Shown: piece by piece, positions 52,815-62,440 of the stretch
Numbering within the stretch: position 1 is the first letter of the stretch
How the letters are laid out: every line of letters begins with the position of its first letter
Source of the DNA: Burkholderia cepacia
GTDB taxonomy: Bacteria > Pseudomonadota > Gammaproteobacteria > Burkholderiales > Burkholderiaceae
NCBI RefSeq assembly: GCF_001718835.1
Contig: NZ_CP013443.1
Span: 1,984,001-2,048,000 of the forward strand
DNA length: 64,000 nucleotides
Direction of reading: 5' to 3'
Made by a program: the position numbers and the translations under genes
The notes under the pieces: generated by a model
Database searches by the model: none
What the model was told of the DNA's origin: nothing
What the model saw: the letters and a program-made list of their open reading frames with translations, nothing else

Positions 52815-54161
52815 TTACACCTTGAACGGATGGCGGAGCAGGATCGTTTCGTCGCGATCCGGGCCCGTCGACACCATGTCGACCGGCACACCGGCGACTT
52901 CCTGGACGCGGCTCAGGTAAGCCTGGGCGTTCACCGGCAGCGCGTCCCACGTCTTGATGCCGACCGTGCTTTCCTTCCAGCCGGCAAACGTTTCGTATAC
53001 GGGTTCGCAACGGGCCACGTCGGCGGCACCGCGCGGCAGGATGTCCGCATCCTTGCCGTCGATCTTGTAGCCGACGCACAGCTTGACTTCGTCGAGGCCG
53101 TCGAGCACGTCGAGCTTCGTCATGCACAGGCCCGACACGCCGTTGATCTGGATCGAGCGACGCAGCGCGGCCGCGTCGAGCCAGCCCGTGCGGCGCGGAC
53201 GGCCGGTGACCGAACCGAATTCCTTGCCGACGTTCGCGAGCGTGACGCCGACCTGGTCCTGACGCTGCGGGTTGTCCGCATCGTACAGTTCGCTCGGGAA
53301 CGGGCCCGAGCCGACGCGCGTGCAATACGCCTTCGTGATGCCGAGGATGTAGTTGAGCTTCTGCGGGCCCACACCCGCGCCGGCCGACGCCGCACCCGCG
53401 ACGCAGTTGCTCGACGTGACGAACGGATAGGTACCGTGATCGATGTCGAGCAGCGTGCCTTGCGCGCCTTCGAACAGCAGGTTCTGGCCCGCATTGTTCG
53501 CGTCGTACAGGCGGCGCGACACGTCGGCCACCATCGGCTTCAGGCGGTCGGCATAACCGAGCATCGTGTCGAGCGTCGCCTGGAAATCGACGGCCGCGCC
53601 GCCCAGATACTGGGTCAGGACGAAGTTGTGGAAATCGAGGTTTTCGCGCAGGCGGTCGGCGAAGGTCTTCGCGTCGAACAGGTCCTGCACGCGCAGCGCG
53701 CGGCGGCCGACCTTGTCTTCGTACGCGGGGCCGATGCCACGGCCCGTCGTGCCGATCTTGCCCGCGCCCTTGCGCGCTTCGCGCGCCTGGTCGATCGCGA
53801 TGTGGTACGGCAGGATCAGCGTCGTCGCTTCGGAAATGAACAGGCGGTCGCGCACGTTCACGCCGGCCTCTTCCAGCTCGCCGATTTCCTTGAACAGTGC
53901 TTCGGGGGACAGGACGACGCCGTTGCCGATGTAGCAGGCGACGCCTTCACGCATGATGCCCGACGGAATGAGGCGCAAGATCGTTTTCTTGCCGCCGATG
54001 ATGAGGGTGTGGCCGGCGTTGTGACCGCCCTGGAAACGCACGACGCCCTGAGCGTGGTCCGTCAGCCAGTCGACGATCTTGCCCTTGCCTTCATCACCCC
54101 ATTGCGTTCCCACGACGACGACATTGCGCCCGGGAGTCACGTTCACTGCGCTGGCAGACAT
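52815..54161 (-). CDS. purA: adenylosuccinate synthetase (448 aa)
   Basis: Contains the GTP-binding loop WGDEGKGKIVDWLTD, GGHNAGHT, TTGRGIGPAYEDKVGRRALR and the IMP-binding region QTGWLDAAALRRS-type RRTGWLDAAAL. Length normal. It joins Asp to IMP with GTP, first step to AMP. Downstream of hisZ on the minus strand (113-bp gap), the order seen in other beta-proteobacteria. Confidence 0.97.
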   Translation of the reverse strand: MSASAVNVTPGRNVVVVGTQWGDEGKGKIVDWLTDHAQGVVRFQGGHNAGHTLIIGGKKTILRLIPSGIMREGVACYIGNGVVLSPEALFKEIGELEEAGVNVRDRLFISEATTLILPYHIAIDQAREARKGAGKIGTTGRGIGPAYEDKVGRRALRVQDLFDAKTFADRLRENLDFHNFVLTQYLGGAAVDFQATLDTMLGYADRLKPMVADVSRRLYDANNAGQNLLFEGAQGTLLDIDHGTYPFVTSSNCVAGAASAGAGVGPQKLNYILGITKAYCTRVGSGPFPSELYDADNPQRQDQVGVTLANVGKEFGSVTGRPRRTGWLDAAALRRSIQINGVSGLCMTKLDVLDGLDEVKLCVGYKIDGKDADILPRGAADVARCEPVYETFAGWKESTVGIKTWDALPVNAQAYLSRVQEVAGVPVDMVSTGPDRDETILLRHPFKV

Positions 54162-54274
54162 GTTGATTCGTTAGCTGGTTAAAAACGTATTCTACCTATG
54201 TTCGCGGGCGATTCCGAATTTTTCCGTTTCGCTTCAACGATATCACGCCGAAGCACGTCCCGCGAACGCCTGGT

Positions 54275-55423
54275 TTATCGGGGCTCGACCACCCATGCGC
54301 CGTTGCGCTCGACGAGCGAACGGTCGCAGGCAAACTCGTCGAGCACGTGATCGTGGCCCGGCAGCGCCTGGATCACGACCTCGCCCGCATCGCGCAGCGC
54401 CGCAACGGCCGCGCTCAGCGCGTCGTCCTGCGCCCACGGCGCGAGAATCGCGGTGCCGCGCGCCTCGACCGGCGAAATCCGGGCGAGCTCGCGCAGGTCG
54501 AGCGAGAAGCCGGTGGCCGGACGCGCACGACCATACGCCTGGCCGACGTGGTCGTAGCGGCCGCCGCGTGCGATCGCGTTCGGCACGCCGTCGATGTAGG
54601 CGCTGAACATCGCGCCGCTGTGATACGCGTAACCGCGCAGATCGCCCAGATCGATCGCCACTTCGGCACCCTTCGCCTGCGCCGCGAGTTGCGCCAGATC
54701 GTCGAGTGCCCGCGTGATTTCGGGCAGCACCGGCAACCGCGCCCGCGCCTCGGCGAGCACGCCCGCATCGCCGTAGAGGTGCGGCAGCGCACGCAGCGCG
54801 GCGCGCGTATCGGCGCCGAGATCGTCGGTCAGTTCGTTCAGCAGCGGCACGTCCTTGCCCGACAGCGCGTCGTACAGCGACTCGCCACGCTCCGCGGCCT
54901 GCGCGTCGCGCGCCAGCAGCGCCGCGAGTACGCCCGCATGGCCGAGGTCGAGACGGATGCGCGACAGGCCTGCGAGATGCAGCGCATCGAGCATCAGTTG
55001 CTGGATCTCGAGGTCGGCTTCCAGCCCGGCGTGCCCGTAGATCTCGGCGCCGATCTGGATCTGCTCGCGCGTCGCGTGCAGGCCGCGCGGACGCGTATGC
55101 ATCACGTGGCCTGCATAGCAAAGGCGCGTCACGCCCTGGCGGTTCAACAGGTGCGCGTCGATCCGCGCGACCTGCGGCGTGATGTCCGCGCGCAGGCCGA
55201 GCGTACGGCCCGACAGCTGGTCGACGAGCTTGAAGGTGCGCAGGCGCAGGTCGGCGCCGCCGCTCGTCAGCAGCGACTCGAGATACTCGAGCAGCGGCGG
55301 CATCACCATTTCGTAACCATACGAACGGAAGCGGTCGAGCAGCCTGCGGCGCAGCTCCTCGATCTTGCGCGCTTCCGACGGGAGCACGTCGGCGATATTC
55401 TCGGGAAGTAACCAGGTCGACAT
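54275..55423 (-). CDS. hisZ: ATP phosphoribosyltransferase regulatory subunit HisZ (382 aa)
   Basis: Class II tRNA-synthetase-like protein without a tRNA-binding role: motif 2-like LRADITPQVARIDAHLLNRQ, RLCYAGHVMHTRPRGL, QIGAEIYGHAGLEADLEIQQ, and a C-terminal ARGGRYDHVG region. It lacks the anticodon-binding domain of HisS. It associates with a short-form HisG and gives histidine feedback control. The presence of hisZ implies that this organism has a short HisG elsewhere. Confidence 0.95.
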   Translation of the reverse strand: MSTWLLPENIADVLPSEARKIEELRRRLLDRFRSYGYEMVMPPLLEYLESLLTSGGADLRLRTFKLVDQLSGRTLGLRADITPQVARIDAHLLNRQGVTRLCYAGHVMHTRPRGLHATREQIQIGAEIYGHAGLEADLEIQQLMLDALHLAGLSRIRLDLGHAGVLAALLARDAQAAERGESLYDALSGKDVPLLNELTDDLGADTRAALRALPHLYGDAGVLAEARARLPVLPEITRALDDLAQLAAQAKGAEVAIDLGDLRGYAYHSGAMFSAYIDGVPNAIARGGRYDHVGQAYGRARPATGFSLDLRELARISPVEARGTAILAPWAQDDALSAAVAALRDAGEVVIQALPGHDHVLDEFACDRSLVERNGAWVVEPR

Positions 55424-55523
55424 CGGTACGGTCCTACGACGGGAAGGCGCGCGACACGCGCGCCGCGATGTGAATCGGAAATTCTGAATTCGGGCGGAAC
55501 GGACGGCGGATGCGCCGTCCGGA

Positions 55524-55715
55524 TCAGGTGGCGAGCAGCAGCAGTATGAGCCCGAGCACCATCACGATCAGCCCGCCGATCCGGATATGATGCGGCGGCC
55601 GCTCAGCTATTCTACGAAACGTGTCGCGCCAGGCGACGGGAAACACGAAGGGGAACGCCCCCTCGATGATCAGCATCAGCGCTACTGCGAGCAACAACGA
55701 GCCAGCCAGGTCCAT
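55524..55715 (-). CDS. DUF2065 small membrane protein (63 aa, YjeT-like)
   Basis: Two transmembrane helices: GSLLLAVALMLIIEGAFPF and GLIVMVLGLILLLLAT, with a basic loop PVAWRDTFRRIAERPPHHIR. The family DUF2065/YjeT lies next to hflC in many proteobacteria. It follows hflC by 36 bp and is transcribed with it. Function unknown. Confidence 0.9.
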   Translation of the reverse strand: MDLAGSLLLAVALMLIIEGAFPFVFPVAWRDTFRRIAERPPHHIRIGGLIVMVLGLILLLLAT

Positions 55716-55751
55716 GCGAGCGACGGCGCCGCTCGACGCGGCGCCCCAAGG

Positions 55752-56651
55752 TCAGTGTTTGCGGGGAGCAGCCGCCGCCGGTGCGGCACCGCCCGTCGGG
55801 CTGCGCATGAAGCGGAAGAACTCGCTGTCGGGATCGACGACGATGATGTCGTTGCGCTTGAACGTGTTCCGGTAAGCCTGCAGGCTCGCGTAAAACTGAT
55901 AGAACTGCGGATCGCGGCCGAACGCATCGGCGGCAATCGTCGCGGCCTTCGCGTCGCCCTCGCCCTTGATCGCCTGCGCGGACTTGTACGCGTTCGCGAG
56001 CACGGCCTGCTGATCGCGTTCGGCGTCGGCCTTGATCTGCTCGACGTCGGCCGCGCCTTGCGCACGCACCTGCGCGGCCTGATCGCGCAGTGCGCCGATC
56101 ATCCGCTGATAGACGGCATCGGTTTGCGCGGCGGGCAAGTCGACCCGCGTCAGCTGGACGTCGACCACGTCGACGCCGAAACCGGATGCCGTCGCCAGCA
56201 CCGCGCCGCGGGCCGCATCGGCGATCGCACGCTGGCCGCCGAGCGCATCGTCGAGCGCACGCTTGCCGAACGCATCGCCGAGTGCGCTCTTCAGCGCGAC
56301 GCTCAGGCGGTCGCCGGCCGCCGCCGGGTCGCCCCCGGTCGCCGTGAAATACTTCATCGGATCGCCGATCCGGTACTTGACCATGTAGCCGACGAGCAGG
56401 TCGTGCTTGTCTTCCGTCGCCAGCTGCAGCGGATCCGACGACTCGAGCGATTGCAGGCGCGTATCGATCAGCGTCGCCGTCTGCAGCGGCGGCGGCAATT
56501 TGAAATGGACGCCGGGGCCGGCCAGCGTCGGGTCGGCGCCCGAACGGCCCGACAGCACGGCTGCATGGCGCGGATCGACGGTAAGGACTGTCGAGGATGC
56601 CGCGAAGGCAACGATGACGATTGCGACGACGAGCGCAATGATTCGGTTCAT
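55752..56651 (-). CDS. hflC: protease modulator HflC (299 aa)
   Basis: One N-terminal transmembrane helix (residues 3-23, IIALVVAIVIVAFAASSTVL), then an SPFH/band 7 domain (PRHAAVLSGRSGADPTLAGP, GVHFKLPPPLQTATLIDTRL) and a C-terminal helix rich in Ala, Glu and Lys (DVEQIKADAERDQQAVLANA). Pairs with HflK (15-bp gap) in a large membrane complex that controls FtsH proteolysis. Confidence 0.95.
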   Translation of the reverse strand: MNRIIALVVAIVIVAFAASSTVLTVDPRHAAVLSGRSGADPTLAGPGVHFKLPPPLQTATLIDTRLQSLESSDPLQLATEDKHDLLVGYMVKYRIGDPMKYFTATGGDPAAAGDRLSVALKSALGDAFGKRALDDALGGQRAIADAARGAVLATASGFGVDVVDVQLTRVDLPAAQTDAVYQRMIGALRDQAAQVRAQGAADVEQIKADAERDQQAVLANAYKSAQAIKGEGDAKAATIAADAFGRDPQFYQFYASLQAYRNTFKRNDIIVVDPDSEFFRFMRSPTGGAAPAAAAPRKH

Positions 56652-56666
56652 GTTCTGCGCTCCCCG

Positions 56667-58010
56667 TTACTTCAGATCGTCTTCGCGCGACCGGCTGCGA
56701 AACGCCTCGCGCGATCGCAGCACGTCGTTGCCGGATGCCGGTGCGCCCGCCGAGGCAGGCACGCTTGCCGACGGCGTCGATGCCGCGGCCGGCGCCGGCA
56801 CTTCAGCCGCCGATGCGCCGGCGGGTGCAGCGGCCCCCGCCGCACTTTGCCGGCCCTGCTCGACGAGCTTGTCGAGCGGCAGGTACACGACGCTGTTGCC
56901 GCCCTTGTTGCCGACGAACACCTTCGTCGAGTTCGAATAGATTTCCTGCATCGTCTCGAGATACATCCGCTCACGGATCACCGCAGGCGCCTTCGAGTAC
57001 TGCGCATAGACCTGCTTGAAGCGGTCGGCATCGCCTTCGGCTTCCGTGACCACGCGATCGGCGTACGCCTTTGCTTCGTCGACGAGCTTCGCGGCATCGC
57101 CCTGCGCCTTCGGCAGCAGGTCGTTTGCATACGCCTGTGCGGCGCGCTTCGCAGCCTCGCGCTCGTCGCGCGCCTTGGCGACTTCGCCGTACGCGGCCTG
57201 CGTCTGCTCGGGCGCGGCAACGCTCTGCATCGTGACGGCCGTCACCTCGAGCCCGGACTGATAACGATCGAGATCGCGCTGGATCGCGGCGGAAAGCTGC
57301 TCGCGCAGCGCGTCGCGATCCTGGTTCAGCACGTCGGCCGCGCTGCGCGTACCGACGATCGCACGCACCGCAGCCTGCGCGGCCTGCGACACGCTGCGTT
57401 CCGGATCGACGCTGCGGAACAGGTAATCGGTGGCGGAACGGATCCGGTACTGGACGATGAAGCGCACGTCGACGATATCGGCATCGCGCGTCAGCATCGC
57501 GGCTTCCTTCACGTTCGCGAGACGCACGACGTTGTTGCGGCCGATCTCGATCGAGCGGACCTGCGACGTGTCGACGATCTCGTGCGACGCGAACGGATAC
57601 GGCGCGCGCCAGTGCACGCCCTGGCCGACCGTACCCGACAGCTTGCCGAGCTGCAGCACGACGCCTGTCTGGCCTTCCTGCACGACGAACAGCCCGCTGC
57701 CCGCGTAGACCGCGACCAGCACGCCGATCACGATGCCTACGCCGACTCGCGCGGCCCGCCCGTTGTCAGGACGAAAACCGTTGCCGCCCTTGCCGCCGAA
57801 AAGGCCGTTCAGGCGCCGGTTGAAGTTGCGCCACATCTCGTCGAGATCGGGCGGACCATCGCCGTCGCCGCCTTGCGGACGCTTCGATTCGTTCGCGCGG
57901 GGACGGGATCCGTCCTTGCCATTGCCTTCGCCGCGTCCCCAGCGGGGATCGTTGATCGACAGCAAGGCGCGCATCCGCCGCCAGGTACTCCGCTCGTTGT
58001 ATTCGTTCAC
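56667..58010 (-). CDS. hflK: protease modulator HflK (447 aa)
   Basis: N-terminal polar region rich in Gly and Arg (MRALLSINDPRWGRGEGNGK), a transmembrane helix near residues 93-112 (VGVGIVIGVLVAVYAGSGLF), and a band 7 domain (VVQEGQTGVVLQLGKLSGTV, WRAPYPFASHEIVDTSQVRS). The C-terminal 70 residues are Ala/Pro/Ser-rich and disordered. It forms the HflKC complex with the downstream hflC product. Confidence 0.95.
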   Translation of the reverse strand: MNEYNERSTWRRMRALLSINDPRWGRGEGNGKDGSRPRANESKRPQGGDGDGPPDLDEMWRNFNRRLNGLFGGKGGNGFRPDNGRAARVGVGIVIGVLVAVYAGSGLFVVQEGQTGVVLQLGKLSGTVGQGVHWRAPYPFASHEIVDTSQVRSIEIGRNNVVRLANVKEAAMLTRDADIVDVRFIVQYRIRSATDYLFRSVDPERSVSQAAQAAVRAIVGTRSAADVLNQDRDALREQLSAAIQRDLDRYQSGLEVTAVTMQSVAAPEQTQAAYGEVAKARDEREAAKRAAQAYANDLLPKAQGDAAKLVDEAKAYADRVVTEAEGDADRFKQVYAQYSKAPAVIRERMYLETMQEIYSNSTKVFVGNKGGNSVVYLPLDKLVEQGRQSAAGAAAPAGASAAEVPAPAAASTPSASVPASAGAPASGNDVLRSREAFRSRSREDDLK

Positions 58011-58057
58011 CAGAGTTTGTTCACCAGATTAGACGCCGGCGAACCGGCCGGGACCGG

Positions 58058-59236
58058 TTAGCGCCCGTGTTCGGAAATCGTGTGGTCTTCGTGTGGTTCA
58101 GCGGGGGCGCCGTCGAGCGGCATCGCGCCGTCAAGGTGTTCCGCGGAGGCGATTTCGGCGATGGCGGCACGCAACGCGTCAAGACCCTGACCGGTGCGCG
58201 CGCTCAAAAAGACGCGCGAAATATTACCATACTCGTCCCGCTCGACCGCGTCGCCGCGGGCCGCCAGCTCAGGCACGGCGTCGATCTTGTTGAACACCAG
58301 CACCTGCCGGATCGTGTCCGCGCCGATCTCGTGCAGCACGCCGTTGACCTGCTCGATCTGTTCGAGCCTGACCGCGCTCGATGCATCGACCACGTGCAGC
58401 AGCAGATCCGCGTGAATCGTTTCCTCGAGGGTCGCGCGGAATGCGGCAACCAGCTGGTGAGGCAACTCGCGGATGAACCCGACCGTATCCGACACGACGA
58501 TCTGGCCGACCTCGTCGCCGAGGTACACGCGCCGCGACGTCGTGTCGAGCGTGGCGAACAGCTGGTCGGCCGCATAGGCCTGCGCTTTCGTCAGCGCATT
58601 GAACAGCGTCGACTTGCCCGCGTTCGTATAGCCGACCAGCGACACCGATATCGTGCCGCTGCGCGCGCGTTGCCGGCGTTGCGTGCTGTGTTGCCGGCGC
58701 AGCCGGTCGAGCCGCGACTTCAGCATCTTGATGCGTTCGCCGATCAACCGGCGGTCGGTTTCAAGCTGGGTTTCGCCGGGCCCGCGCAGGCCGATACCCC
58801 CCTTCTGCCGTTCGAGGTGGGTCCACGCGCGAATGAGTCGCGTCGACAGGTACTGGAGCTGCGCGAGTTCGACCTGCAGCTTGCCTTCGTGGCTACGGGC
58901 GCGCTGCGCGAAGATGTCGAGGATGAGGCTGGTGCGATCGACCACACGCCTGTTAAGTGCCTGCTCCAGATTACGTTGCTGGGCCGGCGCCAGTGCGTGG
59001 TTGAAGATGACGATTTCGACGTTGTGCGCGTCGCAGGCGAGCCGGAGTTCTTCGGCTTTGCCGCTGCCGATGAACATCTTGGCATCGGGACTGGAGCGAC
59101 GACCCGTGAGGGTGACGGCGGGACGGGCCCCCGCACTGGAGGCGAGAAGACTGAGTTCTTCGAGACTGGCTTCGAAATCGGTCTTGCCGAAATCGATGCC
59201 GACGAGCGCTGCGTTGATCAAATTTTCAGGTGTCAA
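58058..59236 (-). CDS. hflX: ribosome-associated GTPase HflX (392 aa)
   Basis: N-terminal HflX domain (IGSGKAEELRLACDAHNVEI and FNHALAPAQQRNLEQAL) with the glycine-rich GPGETQLETDRR helix, then the GTPase domain with P-loop VGYTNAGKSTLFNALT, ATLDTTSRRVYL and NKIDAV. HflX splits stalled ribosomes under stress. Located between hfq and hflK, the classical order. The C-terminal ribosome-binding extension is short. Confidence 0.95.
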   Translation of the reverse strand: MTPENLINAALVGIDFGKTDFEASLEELSLLASSAGARPAVTLTGRRSSPDAKMFIGSGKAEELRLACDAHNVEIVIFNHALAPAQQRNLEQALNRRVVDRTSLILDIFAQRARSHEGKLQVELAQLQYLSTRLIRAWTHLERQKGGIGLRGPGETQLETDRRLIGERIKMLKSRLDRLRRQHSTQRRQRARSGTISVSLVGYTNAGKSTLFNALTKAQAYAADQLFATLDTTSRRVYLGDEVGQIVVSDTVGFIRELPHQLVAAFRATLEETIHADLLLHVVDASSAVRLEQIEQVNGVLHEIGADTIRQVLVFNKIDAVPELAARGDAVERDEYGNISRVFLSARTGQGLDALRAAIAEIASAEHLDGAMPLDGAPAEPHEDHTISEHGR

Positions 59237-59293
59237 GATAAGGCGGCTGGCATCGGTCGCTCGCGGCGACCGGATGCCGGCCGCTGCGATAGG

Positions 59294-59533
59294 TTAGGAC
59301 GAGGCTTCCGCGTCCGGGTGGAAATTCACCGGGCGCGCCGGCACGACCGTCGAGATGGCGTGCTTGTACACCATCTGGGTCACCGTATTACGGAGCAACA
59401 CGACGTACTGGTCGAACGATTCAATGTTCCCTTGAAGCTTGATGCCATTGACGAGGTAGATCGAAACGGGAACGTGCTCTTTGCGCAGTGCGTTCAAAAA
59501 CGGGTCTTGTAACAATTGCCCTTTGTTGCTCAT
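59294..59533 (-). CDS. hfq: RNA chaperone Hfq (79 aa)
   Basis: Sm fold with [40 protein letters not shown] and the Sm2 motif [12 protein letters not shown]. Start is ATG 59533 ([11 protein letters not shown]) with GGAG upstream; an in-frame start four residues upstream is less likely. The C-terminal tail is short ([10 protein letters not shown]), usual in beta-proteobacteria. First of hfq-hflX-hflK-hflC, 57 bp before hflX. Confidence 0.97.
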
Positions 59534-59674
59534 GGCGTACTCCATCTTTTTTTGCAGGTTGATCTGGATTGGCGGCGAAGAAAAAGAGATCCGGCGCCAA
59601 TCGCTACACTATAGCCGATTTTGCCTGCCCCGCCCGGGCGTCGGCCATGCGGCCTACCCTTGCGGGACGTGCGT

Positions 59675-61012
59675 TCAGCTCTTGTCCGCGTACGGATTGT
59701 TCGACGAACGGAACTCTATGCGCAATGGAGTCCCCGTCAGTGAGAAAGTTTCGCGGAACCGGTTTTCCAGGTAACGCTTGTACGTTTCCGTCACGGCGTC
59801 GAGCGCGTTGCCGTGGATGACGATGATCGGCGGATTCTGGCCGCCCTGGTGCGCGTAGCGCAGCTTCGGACGCACCGGGCCGCGACGGCGCGGCTGCTGG
59901 AACTCGACCGCCTCGATCAGCGCGCGCGTGAGCTTCGGCGTCGGCAGCTTCGCCATTGCGGCCGCGTACGCGTCGTCGACCGAGCGCATCAGCGTGCCGA
60001 TGCCGGTCTTCTTCGTAGCAGAAATGAAGTGCGATTTCGCGAAGTCGAGGAATTTCAGCTTGCGGGTCAAATCCGCCTTGGTGCGTTCACGCACGTGCGG
60101 ATCGAGCCCGTCCCACTTGTTGACGCCGATCACGAGCGCGCGGCCCTGTTCGACGACGAAGCCGGCGATGTGCGCGTCCTGGTCGGAAATGTCCTGCTGC
60201 GCATCCAGCAGAAGAATGACGACGTTCGCGTCGGAGATCGACTGCAGGGTCTTCACGACCGAGAACTTCTCGATCGCCTCGAACACCTTGCCGCGGCGCC
60301 GCAGGCCGGCAGTGTCGATCAGCGTGTATTTCTTGCCGTTACGCTCGAAGTCGACGTAGATCGAATCGCGCGTCGTGCCCGGCATGTCGAACGCGATCAC
60401 GCGATCCTCGCCGATCAGCGCGTTGACGAGCGTCGACTTGCCGACGTTCGGGCGGCCGACGATCGCGATCTTGATGCCGCGCGACGCCTTGTCCTCGTCT
60501 TCCTCTTCCGGCCGGTCCGCGTACGCGACCTCCAGCGCCTCGTTGATCATGTCGGTCACGCCGTCGCCGTGCGCGGCCGAGATCGCGCGCGGATCGCCGA
60601 GCCCGAGCTCGTAGAAATCGGTCGCGACCGCCGTGTACTTCATCCCCTCGGCCTTGTTGACGACCAGGAAGATCGGCCGGCCGGTCTTGCGCAGGTAGTC
60701 GGCGATCGACTTGTCCTGCGGCGCGAGCCCGTTGCGGCCGTCGACGATGAACACGACGACGTCGGCTTCCTCGACGGCCTGCCGCGTCTGGCGCGCCATC
60801 TCGTGCAGGATGCCGTCCTTCGCGACGGGCTCGAAGCCGCCCGTGTCGACGACCAGGTACGGCCGCTCGCCGACGCGCCCTTCGCCGTAATGGCGATCGC
60901 GCGTCAGGCCGGGCAAGTCGGCGACCAGCGCATCACGCGAACGCGTGAGCCGGTTGAACAGCGTGGATTTCCCCACATTGGGGCGCCCAACGAGGGCAAT
61001 GACCGGTTTCAT
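59675..61012 (-). CDS. der: ribosome-associated GTPase Der (EngA, 445 aa)
   Basis: Tandem GTPase domains: GRPNVGKSTLFNRLTRSRDA (1) and GRPNVGKSTLVNALIGEDRV (2), each with NKAEG / NKWDG and DTGGF / DTAGL switch motifs, then a KH-like C-terminal domain (RRRGPVRPKLRYAHQGGQNP). Essential for 50S ribosome assembly. 141 bp upstream of hfq, on the same strand. Confidence 0.97.
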   Translation of the reverse strand: MKPVIALVGRPNVGKSTLFNRLTRSRDALVADLPGLTRDRHYGEGRVGERPYLVVDTGGFEPVAKDGILHEMARQTRQAVEEADVVVFIVDGRNGLAPQDKSIADYLRKTGRPIFLVVNKAEGMKYTAVATDFYELGLGDPRAISAAHGDGVTDMINEALEVAYADRPEEEDEDKASRGIKIAIVGRPNVGKSTLVNALIGEDRVIAFDMPGTTRDSIYVDFERNGKKYTLIDTAGLRRRGKVFEAIEKFSVVKTLQSISDANVVILLLDAQQDISDQDAHIAGFVVEQGRALVIGVNKWDGLDPHVRERTKADLTRKLKFLDFAKSHFISATKKTGIGTLMRSVDDAYAAAMAKLPTPKLTRALIEAVEFQQPRRRGPVRPKLRYAHQGGQNPPIIVIHGNALDAVTETYKRYLENRFRETFSLTGTPLRIEFRSSNNPYADKS

Positions 61013-61253
61013 CTGTCTTTTCTACGGTGAAGCGCAGCAGCGGGAGGCCCGCTGCTGCGGGCGGCTGCGCTGAATGAAAATATCACGAATTCGCGCCGCG
61101 CCGGATGCGCGCGCCTGACGCGCGTTGCGCGCCGTCGTCTTTCGTCTGGAACTGCCTTTCAAATACCGAGCGGCCGGGGAGCACCGGCCGCCTTCATGTG
61201 ATGCGCGGCGCGCCGTGCGGCGAACCGCCGCGCCCGGCGAGCGCGCCGTCGCG

Positions 61254-62399
61254 TCAGCGCGGACGGAATCCGTACAGGCCGCCGTCCTTCGTCTGCACGA
61301 CGAGCGTATTGCCCGCGAGGACCGGCGCCGCCGTGATCGCGCTGCCGTCGGTCTTCATCCGTGCGATGAAGCTGCCGTCTTCGCGCGACAGGAAGTGCAC
61401 GAAGCCCTTGTAATCGCCCATCACGACCGCGTGACCGAGCAGATACGGTACGCCGACGTCACGGCTCTTCAGCTTGGTGTTGCGCCACAGCTCGTTGCCG
61501 CTCGCCGCGTCATACGCGGTCACGACCGACCAGTCGTCGCCGCCTGCGACGACCGAATCGTCCTGCGCGAGGCCGCTCCGGCTCGAGAACGGCTTTTCCC
61601 ACAACGGCCGGCCCGAGTTGGCATCGAAACAGCCGAGCTGCCCCTGGAACGTCACAGCGCAGGCTTCCGCGCCTACGAGCGTCGGCGGGCCGCTGACGTC
61701 GTTGATGCGCTCGACTTCGGTCACGCCCTTCGGGAACGACACCGGCGTCTGCCAGAACGGCTCGCCCGTCTGCAGGTTGATCGCGACCAGCCCGCCACCG
61801 GGGAAGCCCGCCAGCACCGCCGCGTCACCGGCGAACGTCATGCCGGCCGATACGCGCAGGTTCAGCGGCACCGCGCGGTTGCGGTAGTTCCACTTCTGCT
61901 CGCCCGTCTGAGCGTTGAACGCGACCACCTGGCCGTCGATCGTGCGGACGACCACCAGGCCGTTGCCGACGAGCGGCGGCGAGAAGATCTCGCCCTGCAC
62001 GCTGGTCTTCCACAGTTGCTTGCCGTCCGGGCCCAGTACGAACACGCCGCCCTTCAGCGCGCCGACCGCGGTCAGGTTGCCGTCGCTGCCGACACCGGCC
62101 GACAGGTCCGAGTCGAGCTTGGTGCGCCAGATCCGCTGACCGGTCTTTGCATCGATTTTCTCGACCGAACCGTTTTCGCCCGCCGCATAGACGGCGTCGC
62201 CCACGGCCACCGGCGAGAACAGGTAGCGCCCGCCCTTGCCGACGCTCGCCTTCCAGACCTGTTGCACGTCCATCACGGGCTTGAACTCGGTGAGCGGCGT
62301 CGGCACGCGGCGCGCATCCTTCGACGACGAGCAGGCCGCCAATGCGAGGACAGCCGCCGCGCAGGCAACGGGCACAGCGTAACGTTTCAGCAAATTCAT
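61254..62399 (-). CDS. bamB: outer membrane assembly lipoprotein BamB (381 aa)
   Basis: Lipoprotein signal with the lipobox LAAC (Cys22 approx.) and eight beta-propeller repeats with recurring NAQTGEQKWNYR, DAASGNELWRN, NLQTGEPFWQ and DANSGRPLWEK motifs. It scaffolds BamA in the outer membrane assembly machine. Placed between yfgM and der, the order found in E. coli and Burkholderia. A hairpin (GGCCGGGGAGCACCGGCC) lies after its stop at 61172-61189. Confidence 0.96.
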   Translation of the reverse strand: MNLLKRYAVPVACAAAVLALAACSSSKDARRVPTPLTEFKPVMDVQQVWKASVGKGGRYLFSPVAVGDAVYAAGENGSVEKIDAKTGQRIWRTKLDSDLSAGVGSDGNLTAVGALKGGVFVLGPDGKQLWKTSVQGEIFSPPLVGNGLVVVRTIDGQVVAFNAQTGEQKWNYRNRAVPLNLRVSAGMTFAGDAAVLAGFPGGGLVAINLQTGEPFWQTPVSFPKGVTEVERINDVSGPPTLVGAEACAVTFQGQLGCFDANSGRPLWEKPFSSRSGLAQDDSVVAGGDDWSVVTAYDAASGNELWRNTKLKSRDVGVPYLLGHAVVMGDYKGFVHFLSREDGSFIARMKTDGSAITAAPVLAGNTLVVQTKDGGLYGFRPR

Positions 62400-62440
62400 C
62401 GGTTAGCGAAGCAGAGTTAAGAGGTTGAGGGGACCGGGGT